Notes under the pieces: generated by a model
Told to the model about the DNA's origin: nothing
The model's database searches: none
Seen by the model: only the letters and a program-made list of their open reading frames with translations
Program-made: the position numbers and the translations under genes
In this document: positions 1 through 5,608 of the stretch, piece after piece
Layout: each line of letters starts with the position of its first letter
Numbering within the stretch: position 1 is the stretch's first letter
Source of the DNA: Bifidobacterium breve
GTDB lineage: Bacteria; Bacteroidota; Bacteroidia; Chitinophagales; Chitinophagaceae
DNA: 8,380 nt
Direction: 5' to 3'
Assembly (NCBI GenBank): GCA_943323935.2
Contig: CALPJR020000028.1
Span: forward strand, 1-8,380

Positions 1-42
1 TAATAAAAGCACAATACTGAGCAGAGATAGAATACGACGCAT
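1..42 (-). CDS. Partial gene start, probable exported protein (N-terminus only)
   Basis: An ATG read on the minus strand at 42-40 opens a frame that runs off the window edge after 14 codons (MRRILSLLSIVLLL). Two arginines followed by an unbroken hydrophobic stretch is what the start of a Sec signal peptide or a lipoprotein signal looks like, so the product is probably exported; nothing else can be said about function. It lies 81 bases downstream of, and on the same strand as, the two-gene unit ending at 124. No hairpin terminator is visible in that gap, so it may be a third gene of that unit. An 8-mer TAACTTTA (minus strand, 71-64) is a weak candidate -7 element for a promoter of its own. Confidence 0.6.
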   Translation of the reverse strand, partial: MRRILSLLSIVLLL

Positions 43-123
43 AGTGTTGTTTTTTGTTCAAACTAAAGTTAACTAGGCAGGCTTGAATTTTAAAACAAAT
101 TTTATGAATGGAGCCGAGGTATA

Positions 124-1266
124 CTATTGAATTCTGTATAGCATGATCTGTGCGCTTGGGCTTGCCGGCCTAGAAGGATTGGTTAAGCTACTTGTTTTTA
201 ATAATTGCGTTTGATTGTGTTTAATACTAAAGAATAATTCCAGATAATCATCCTCTCCAAAGGCCATCATTGTTTGGCCCGAAAAAATATTTTTGACGCC
301 TACGGCGCCAGTTAAAAATTGCCGGAGGGTATTAGGGTAGGCAGCACCATTGCGTCTAATCCAAATACTGATTTCGTCATTGGCGATCTGGGGGTTCGAA
401 ACTTGAAGGGTATACTGAACAAGATAGGTCCCCGATTTTACAACAAGTATCCTAGTTGGATCTAGGCTAGTGTTAAGCCCAATTGCTGTTTTATTTAGAC
501 CAATGGTATCGCGCCACTTGACTGCCGTGGCCGTATTAATAAGTGCCATTTGCTTTGCTGTATCTGTAAATGTGCCAAAATATATTTCAAAGGGCTGAAA
601 GCCTAGGCCCACGGCAAGTTCCGAAGCAGTTATTTCGCCCTTGTTTAATTTTTGATTGATTCGATTGCTTAAACTCGCTGTATCTTTTTTATCTAACTTG
701 AATGTCAATGCTTGGATAGATGCCTTGCTTAAAATTTTAAGACTGTCTGGAACATTATTGACTTTATCAATTTGCATTGCCAATTTCAAGGCAGATAGAT
801 TATCCACCCCAGTACCTCCTTGTGGTATACCTAAAACACCTTCTAAATTTTCTGCCAAAAGATGGTCTGCGGAAAATGCATAGGCTGTATATTGAATTTG
901 TTGTTGACCAATACGCATAAATTGTAAATGATTGTCAGGATCAATTTCTACACGAATAAAATAAGTACCTGCTGTCCAATTGATTTTTTCAAATGCGCCA
1001 ATGGTCACAATTTTAGCAGGCTCCGAAGTCCCAATTAAAATTGTAAACAAACCTAATGGACTAGTAGTAATGGATTTTATTTCTTGATATAGTAGTGCTT
1101 CGGTCAAGGTATCTTTTAAAATACTGATTCTAATTTGTATTAATTTATTGGGCATGATCACACCATTGCTTGTTCTAGCAACTGCCTGAAATGCAATGCC
1201 CTTATGGTTTTGAGTCAAACCAATATGACAATAAATCATTAATAAAATAAATAGGATAGTTTTCAT
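124..1266 (-). CDS. Secreted protein with tail-fibre-like linker and phage-virion-like C-terminal beta domain
   Basis: 380 residues. The start at 1266 is preferred over an in-frame ATG 30 bases upstream because it gives a clean signal peptide (MKTILFILLMIYCHIGLTQ) and a 4-base ATGA overlap with the preceding gene. Residues 22-134 resemble the N-terminal module found on many secreted Bacteroidota proteins: IAFQAVAR (24-31), GLFTILIG (72-79), a WTAGTYFIRVEID strand (97-109) and a closing YTAYAFSAD (126-134). A GIPQGGTG motif (146-153), typical of phage tail-fibre-type repeats, leads into a helical, polar region (about 155-220). Residues 222-380 look like the single beta-sandwich domain of marine-phage structural proteins: FGTFTDTA, SGTYLVQYTLQVS, EISIWIRRNG, DDYLELFFS and a TNPSRPASPS tail. 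A role as a surface adhesin or appendage subunit, probably trimeric, is inference. A C1q/TNF-like jelly roll is the alternative description of the same fold. Confidence 0.8.
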   Translation of the reverse strand: MKTILFILLMIYCHIGLTQNHKGIAFQAVARTSNGVIMPNKLIQIRISILKDTLTEALLYQEIKSITTSPLGLFTILIGTSEPAKIVTIGAFEKINWTAGTYFIRVEIDPDNHLQFMRIGQQQIQYTAYAFSADHLLAENLEGVLGIPQGGTGVDNLSALKLAMQIDKVNNVPDSLKILSKASIQALTFKLDKKDTASLSNRINQKLNKGEITASELAVGLGFQPFEIYFGTFTDTAKQMALINTATAVKWRDTIGLNKTAIGLNTSLDPTRILVVKSGTYLVQYTLQVSNPQIANDEISIWIRRNGAAYPNTLRQFLTGAVGVKNIFSGQTMMAFGEDDYLELFFSIKHNQTQLLKTSSLTNPSRPASPSAQIMLYRIQ

Positions 1267-1820
1267 GGTTTGATAAATTTTATATACTTGATCCAATAAT
1301 TATTTTTGTTCTCAAAACTTAGAAACTCTGGCAAATAAAATACCTGCATGATATATACCCCACTAGACAGTGAATTGATATCAATGGATCTTCCTGCATA
1401 ACCACTTCTGTATTTTGTTGGATCACTAATAAGGACTTGCCCTTGCAGATTATAAATCTTACAATCAAAAAAAATTAAATCGGGCTCTTTTGAATAAAGC
1501 ACAATTGCATCTCCACGAACCGAAGTTCTTAATTCAATACTGGGATTGTATTTTTCTTCTAATCCATCCTTGCTAAAACGATTGATACTTGGTTGTAAAA
1601 AACCTGCACTAAAATGGTACTGATTCAATTTATCTAACGGTATGGCGGTCAGCCCAAGATCAAGGCGCCAGTCTACTTGCAAGCCATCCACCTGTGTTGT
1701 CACAAAATGATCAGCAGCAAGGCTAAATGTTTGTATTGGCAATTGTTGTCCATACAATGGCGGGACAAACAATTCAAATAGGATCAGTAGTAAAAACTTG
1801 CATGAATTAAGATAGCGCAT
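1263..1820 (-). CDS. Small secreted protein with T9SS type A-like C-terminal sorting domain
   Basis: 185 residues. A signal peptide (about 1-25, ending LYGQQ) is followed by a short beta-rich domain. The segment HFSAGFLQPSI (69-79) matches the 'GxLQP' element seen in many short Bacteroidota T9SS cargo proteins just before the sorting tail. The C-terminal ~75 residues follow the type A sorting-domain pattern: FFDCKIYNLQGQVL (117-130), a turn, IDINSLSSGVYIMQV (146-160) and a basic end IKYIKFIKP (177-185). Known T9SS tails of this kind direct the protein across the outer membrane, where the tail is removed or anchored. The molecular function of the body is not recognisable. It is the first gene of its unit and its TGA overlaps the ATG of the next gene, so the two products are probably made in linked amounts and may act together at the cell surface. 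Confidence 0.75.
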   Translation of the reverse strand: MRYLNSCKFLLLILFELFVPPLYGQQLPIQTFSLAADHFVTTQVDGLQVDWRLDLGLTAIPLDKLNQYHFSAGFLQPSINRFSKDGLEEKYNPSIELRTSVRGDAIVLYSKEPDLIFFDCKIYNLQGQVLISDPTKYRSGYAGRSIDINSLSSGVYIMQVFYLPEFLSFENKNNYWIKYIKFIKP

Positions 1821-1978
1821 AGGTTAAACCTAGTGCTTATGGACGCTCATTTTTCAAGTATTTATACCTTTAACTGCTAGGACCGAAATAATTCTATCCT
1901 TTTGATTTTAAAAGCATGTACAAACAAAATATTGTCAAAAATTATTAACTTTAATGGATGAACTTAATTATAGCAGTT

Positions 1979-2410
1979 ATGAGGTACAAAATTTTGATTT
2001 TAGTTATAAGTATTGGCTTTCTTGGTTGTAGTAAAGGAGGAGACAGTCCTGCTCCAACACCAAAGCCACCTGTAGTGGTTGTTGAACCAAGCTTAACCGC
2101 GGCCAATGCTGTGATAGTTGATATTGACCCAGGCGCTTCAAATATTTATGCGGTAGTTGGTACTTCACAAAGAATAGAAGTCAAATTAGTTGCAATACCC
2201 GCAAGCGGCGTTACCATTGAAACTAAACTGATTAAAATTTCAGACAATACGTCTGCTTTTACCAACAGTATCTCATCTACCAGCTTAGCGAATCCAATTA
2301 CGGTAACTGGTTTATTGCCCGGAATATTATACAACCTTTCAGTAGTAGTTACATCTAAAACTACTGCTTCGAATACCAAAACAGTAGAATTCAAAATGGC
2401 TTCAAAATAA
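1979..2410 (+). CDS. Small lipoprotein with a fibronectin III-like beta domain, function unknown
   Basis: 143 residues from the ATG at 1979. An ATG 21 bases upstream is in frame, but the later start gives a textbook lipoprotein signal: MRYK, a hydrophobic run and the lipobox FLGC with the acylated Cys at 17. The Cys is followed by SKGGDSPAP and a Pro/Val-rich linker (about 23-36), which would space the domain away from the membrane. Only one acidic residue follows the Cys, so it is unclear whether the protein is surface-exposed. The remainder is Ser/Thr/Val/Ile-rich and ends with ITVTGLLPGILYNLSVVVTS (107-126) and TKTVEFK, the last strands of a fibronectin III or Ig-like fold. It appears to be transcribed alone, divergently from the surface-protein pair and closed by its own terminator. 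TAACTTTA at 1946-1953 could be a -7 element, but no convincing -33 partner is visible. Confidence 0.75.
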   Translation: MRYKILILVISIGFLGCSKGGDSPAPTPKPPVVVVEPSLTAANAVIVDIDPGASNIYAVVGTSQRIEVKLVAIPASGVTIETKLIKISDNTSAFTNSISSTSLANPITVTGLLPGILYNLSVVVTSKTTASNTKTVEFKMASK

Positions 2411-2432
2411 GCCAACCACTTATAAAATATTG

Positions 2433-2465
2433 ATCCCTTATCTTTTTGGATAGGGGATTTTTTTT
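2433..2465 (+). terminator. Rho-independent terminator of the lipoprotein gene
   Basis: A 10-bp stem (arms 2433-2442 and 2449-2458, one T:G wobble) with a 6-base loop is followed directly by eight Ts (2458-2465). It starts 22 bases after the lipoprotein stop codon and ends 48 bases before the next start, so it should separate the lipoprotein transcript from the M20 hydrolase gene. Confidence 0.85.
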
Positions 2466-2513
2466 GTATCTTATGTCTTGAAATTCATTGTATCATTATT
2501 ATAAAAATTTACT

Positions 2514-4127
2514 ATGCCAATTCAAATGATTAAACGCATTCTATTATGTGTTTGTTTACTAAGTTTTTCTTTGCCCATTTTTGCGCAAAAAAAATATACC
2601 GAAAAAGATTTAGCTGCATTAAAGCAAACCCTGATGCAGACTGTTGCTGGTAAGTCTAAGGAAGTGCAAGTGATGGTGGATCAAATTTTTAGTTTTGCCG
2701 AATTAGGATTTCAAGAAGTTGAAACCTCAAAATATATCACATCTGTTTTGACAAAAAATGGGTTTACTGTTGAAAATGGCATTTCAAATGTACCGACTGC
2801 ATGGATGGCTAAGTGGGGATCTGGTTCGCCTGTGATTGCATTGGGAAGTGATGTGGATTGTATTCCAAAAGCCTCACAAAAACCAGGCGTAGCTTATAAA
2901 GCACCGATTGTGGAAGGCGCACCTGGTCATGGCGAAGGACATAATTCTGGACAAGCTGTGATCATTTATGCAGCGATCGCAATGAAAGAATTAATGGAGC
3001 GTGAAAAACTACCTGGTACTATTTTAATATGGCCAGGTATTGCCGAAGAATTAGTTGGAACAAAAGCATGGTATGTGCGTGATGGTTATTTTAAAAATGT
3101 AGACGCTTGTATTTTCACACATGTGAGTGGTGACTTTACTTCAAGTTATGGTGATAATGGAGGCAATGGCTTAGTGAGCGTGCGATTTGATTTTGAAGGA
3201 GAAGCGGCACATGCTGCAGGCCAACCTTGGAGAGCAAAAAGTGCATTGGATGCAGTAGAATTAATGAATGTGGGATGGAATTTTAAGAGAGAGCATTTAA
3301 AGCCAACCAATAGATCACACTATGTGATTGTAGATGGAGGTGACCAACCAAATGTGGTACCAAGTAAAGCAAGTGTATGGTATTATTTTAGAGAACGTAC
3401 CTATGAAGATATCAAGTTGAATTATGAATCAGGTATCAAAATTGCACAAGGCGCAGCAATGATGACAAATACAAAAATGACGCATCAAATGTTAGGCACT
3501 GCATGGCCAGGTCACTTTAACAAACCACTTGCCGAAGCCATGTATGCGAATATTAAAAAAGTAGGCATGCCTGTTTGGGATGAAAAAGACATTGCTTTGG
3601 CCAAAGGTGTACAAGCTTTGGTGGAAGCACCTAAGAAAGACCAACAAGGCAATCCAATTGATGGATTAAAAACGAGCATTGATACTTTAAAAGGATCTGT
3701 GGCATTTTCATGGGGCGGAGGATCTGATGATATTGCAGATATCTCTTGGAACCTACCAACCATTGTATTAAGGTATCCTGCGAATATTCCTGGTACAAAA
3801 GGACATCATTGGGCAGATGCCATTGCTATGGCGACACCTATTGCACACAAAGGCTCATTGGTGGGCGCAGAAGCCACTGCGATGACGCTATTGGATTTAT
3901 TTACCAAGCCAAGTTTAGTGGCAGATGCTAAAAAATATTTTACGGAAGTACAGACTAAGGATGTGCAGTATATTCCTTTCATTACTAAAAATGATCCACC
4001 TGCAATTCATTTGAATAAAGAAATTCAAGGCGCGTTTAGAAGCCAACTTGAAAAATTCTATTTTGACCCAAGTAAGTATGGTACTTATTTAGAGCAATTA
4101 GGGATTGTTTATCCAACCATTAAATAG
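2514..4127 (+). CDS. Exported M20-family amidohydrolase, AbgB-like (p-aminobenzoyl-glutamate hydrolase type)
   Basis: 537 residues, a zinc peptidase/amidohydrolase of the M20 family closest in pattern to AbgB. A signal peptide (MIKRILLCVCLLSFSLPIFAQ from Met5) places it in the periplasm, whereas E. coli AbgB (about 480 residues) is cytoplasmic. The ATG at 2526 (Met5) is an equally good start. The catalytic domain shows FAELGFQE (61-68), GSDVDCIP (111-118), the metal motif GHGEGHN (138-144), the acidic pair E178-E179, H203, and the late GHHW (430-433) with TPIAHKGS (441-448). The dimerisation insert carries AAHAAGQPW (231-239) and SALDAVELMNVG (243-254), very typical of AbgB-like proteins. The expected Cys of GHxCGHN is Glu141, an unusual ligand change. 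The likely reaction is hydrolysis of an amide bond to an amino acid or dipeptide; the true substrate is unknown. The gene is monocistronic, between two terminators. Confidence 0.85.
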   Translation: MPIQMIKRILLCVCLLSFSLPIFAQKKYTEKDLAALKQTLMQTVAGKSKEVQVMVDQIFSFAELGFQEVETSKYITSVLTKNGFTVENGISNVPTAWMAKWGSGSPVIALGSDVDCIPKASQKPGVAYKAPIVEGAPGHGEGHNSGQAVIIYAAIAMKELMEREKLPGTILIWPGIAEELVGTKAWYVRDGYFKNVDACIFTHVSGDFTSSYGDNGGNGLVSVRFDFEGEAAHAAGQPWRAKSALDAVELMNVGWNFKREHLKPTNRSHYVIVDGGDQPNVVPSKASVWYYFRERTYEDIKLNYESGIKIAQGAAMMTNTKMTHQMLGTAWPGHFNKPLAEAMYANIKKVGMPVWDEKDIALAKGVQALVEAPKKDQQGNPIDGLKTSIDTLKGSVAFSWGGGSDDIADISWNLPTIVLRYPANIPGTKGHHWADAIAMATPIAHKGSLVGAEATAMTLLDLFTKPSLVADAKKYFTEVQTKDVQYIPFITKNDPPAIHLNKEIQGAFRSQLEKFYFDPSKYGTYLEQLGIVYPTIK

Positions 4128-4158
4128 TTAATCGAATTAGGCGATTAAAATTTTATAT

Positions 4159-4203
4159 ATAAAAAAGGGGGGAGAGCGCATTGCGCTCTCCCCCCTTTTT
4201 TAT
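4159..4203. terminator. Bidirectional terminator: perfect 21-bp hairpin between convergent genes
   Basis: Arms 4159-4179 and 4183-4203 are exact reverse complements around a 3-base loop (ATT). The core is six G:C pairs plus GAGAGCGC, flanked by six A:T pairs, so a run of six Ts follows the GC-rich stem when read from either strand. It lies 31 bases after the M20 hydrolase stop and 13 bases after the stop of the convergent PLP-enzyme gene, so one element can end both transcripts. Confidence 0.93.
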
Positions 4204-4216
4204 TGTTTTTTAAAAT

Positions 4217-5509
4217 TTACTTTTTACTAGCAATCGCACCTATAGCGTATACTAATTTATCTAAATCCTCAAGTCTAGTATACACATGAGGTGTGATTCT
4301 TACGCAGCTTACGTTTTCCCAAACAATCCCTACTGTATGAATTTTATATTTTGAAAACAAAGCACTGTCTAGTTCTCCGGGTGTCATGCCGTCTACACTT
4401 ACGCCACAAATACCACAAGCAAATTCCGGTTTGAAAGAAGTATGAATTTTTACTTTCGGTATTGTTACTACTTTACTGGCCCAATAATTTTTTAAATAAC
4501 GAATACGTTCCTCTTTTCTTTTACTTCCAATTGCAGTATGAAAATTAATGGCTTCTCCAATACCTTGTTCAATTGGAAAGCTTCTAGTACCAAGGGTTTC
4601 AAACTTTCTTATATCATCACTATTTGGTTGGTCATTGCATACCAGTGGCCATATTTTAGCAATATTTTCTTTTTTAATCCATAGCATACCAGAACCAATT
4701 GGTGCGGATAAAAATTTATGCAATGAAGTACCAAAATAATCGCAACCTAAATCAGGCACGCTAAAATCCATTAATACAAAACTATGTGCACCATCCACAA
4801 TGGTTTCAATGCCATATCGTTTTGCCATCGCGCATAATTTTTTAACAGGCATGATTTGACCAATCCAATTAATCACATGTGTAATATGAATAATTTTTGT
4901 TTTAGGCGTGATCGCTTTTTCAAAAGCAGCAACAATTGCATCTTCGTCTTCGATTGGAAATTTAAAATTCAACTGATTGTAAACAATGCCATCCCTAGTA
5001 CTTCTTTGTTTCCAAGCATTGATCATATTTGGATAGTCTTGCTTGGTCCCAATGATTTCGTCTCCTGCTTTTAAGTTCAATCCAAAAATTACGGTGTTCA
5101 ATGCTTCGGTTGCATTTCGGTTAATAGCCACTTCTTCTGGATCTGCACCAGCAAGTTGGGCTAATTTATACCTAAGTGGCTCTCTTCCTTGATCTAATAT
5201 GCGCCACATAAAATAGGATGGACCTTCATTAGATAATTTATTAAAACGTTCAACCGCATCTTGAACAATCCTTGGACTAGGACTTACTCCTCCGTTATTT
5301 AAATTAATGATATTTGGACTTGCTGTATAGCCTTGTTGCACCACCGACCAATAATCCTCGTCGGCTGCGATTTCAATAGGCGATAAAGCTTGTTTTTTCA
5401 AGTTGATATGTTGGAACTCCGCTGCATGCGCCTGATTGAATAAACTATTTGCCGAAAAAGCCCCAGCAGCTAACCCTAGTTTTTGAATAAAATTTCTACG
5501 ATTTGACAT
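4217..5509 (-). CDS. Tat-exported class V aminotransferase-fold PLP enzyme (isopenicillin N epimerase/cysteine desulfurase-like)
   Basis: 430 residues. The N-terminus SNRRNFIQKLGLAAGAF (2-18) is a twin-arginine signal, with a likely cut after AHA (27-29), so the enzyme should fold with its cofactor and then be exported. The rest is a fold-type I PLP enzyme of the class V aminotransferase superfamily: NLNNGGVSPSP (69-79) at the substrate entrance, RNATEALN (131-138) binding the cofactor phosphate, VDGAH (238-242) with D239 contacting the pyridine nitrogen, and SLHKF (262-266) with K265 as the Schiff-base lysine. VRITPHVYTRLEDLD (403-417) contains the probable carboxylate-binding R404. I do not see the catalytic Cys loop of true desulfurases, although an ACGICG segment (364-369) is present. 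Epimerase, lyase or transaminase activity cannot be told apart by eye. It is a single gene ending in a shared bidirectional terminator. Confidence 0.85.
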   Translation of the reverse strand: MSNRRNFIQKLGLAAGAFSANSLFNQAHAAEFQHINLKKQALSPIEIAADEDYWSVVQQGYTASPNIINLNNGGVSPSPRIVQDAVERFNKLSNEGPSYFMWRILDQGREPLRYKLAQLAGADPEEVAINRNATEALNTVIFGLNLKAGDEIIGTKQDYPNMINAWKQRSTRDGIVYNQLNFKFPIEDEDAIVAAFEKAITPKTKIIHITHVINWIGQIMPVKKLCAMAKRYGIETIVDGAHSFVLMDFSVPDLGCDYFGTSLHKFLSAPIGSGMLWIKKENIAKIWPLVCNDQPNSDDIRKFETLGTRSFPIEQGIGEAINFHTAIGSKRKEERIRYLKNYWASKVVTIPKVKIHTSFKPEFACGICGVSVDGMTPGELDSALFSKYKIHTVGIVWENVSCVRITPHVYTRLEDLDKLVYAIGAIASKK

Positions 5510-5608
5510 AAGCTAAATTTGTACCATCAATTTAATTAAATTATTGACACCAAGTTGTTCAAACTTTAGTAAATTAGAATATTATAATTCACTAAAAAGA
5601 TCTAGACC
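5510..5608. promoter_or_regulatory. Divergent intergenic region carrying promoters for the PLP enzyme and S9 peptidase genes
   Basis: These 99 very AT-rich bases separate two divergent start codons, so promoters for both genes must lie here or just inside the genes. A TTGACA (5544-5549) and a TATAAT (5583-5588) are visible on the plus strand, but their 33-base spacing is too long for them to work as a pair. A TAAATTAG (5570-5577) is one base from the Bacteroidota -7 consensus TAnnTTTG. On the minus strand a TTTG followed 16 bases later by TAATTTAA is a weak candidate. I cannot assign a start site for either gene. Confidence 0.4.

Noticed and set aside
64..71. TAACTTTA on the minus strand upstream of the gene at 1-42, repeated on the plus strand at 1946-1953 upstream of the lipoprotein
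   Set aside because: It resembles the Bacteroidota -7 element TAnnTTTG and sits 21-25 bases before a start codon in both places, but neither copy has a convincing -33 TTG at the right distance. An 8-mer of this composition is expected about once by chance in an AT-rich window.
656..883. 75-codon open frame on the plus strand
   Set aside because: It lies wholly antisense to the coding region at 124-1266, which has a signal peptide and recognisable domains; the antisense frame has no motif or separate promoter.
124..1266. Prophage remnant suggested by the tail-fibre and virion-like motifs
   Set aside because: The protein starts with a Sec signal peptide and a host-type secreted module, and there are no capsid, terminase, integrase or lysis genes nearby.
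2146..2415. 89-codon open frame on the minus strand
   Set aside because: It is antisense to the lipoprotein gene and a by-product of its codon use; the plus-strand frame has the lipobox and a terminator.
3512..3931. Two short frames inside the M20 gene (minus 3512-3763, plus 3746-3931)
   Set aside because: Both overlap intact, conserved catalytic sequence of the AbgB-like enzyme and show no protein features of their own.
4146..4219. AT-rich near-palindromes TAAAATTTTA and TAAAATTTA flanking the large hairpin
   Set aside because: They are imperfect and of simple composition, and are better explained by AT-rich intergenic sequence than by a longer inverted repeat or an attachment site.
4548..5074. 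Two short plus-strand frames inside the PLP enzyme gene
   Set aside because: They are antisense to conserved PLP-binding motifs and are shadows of that gene.
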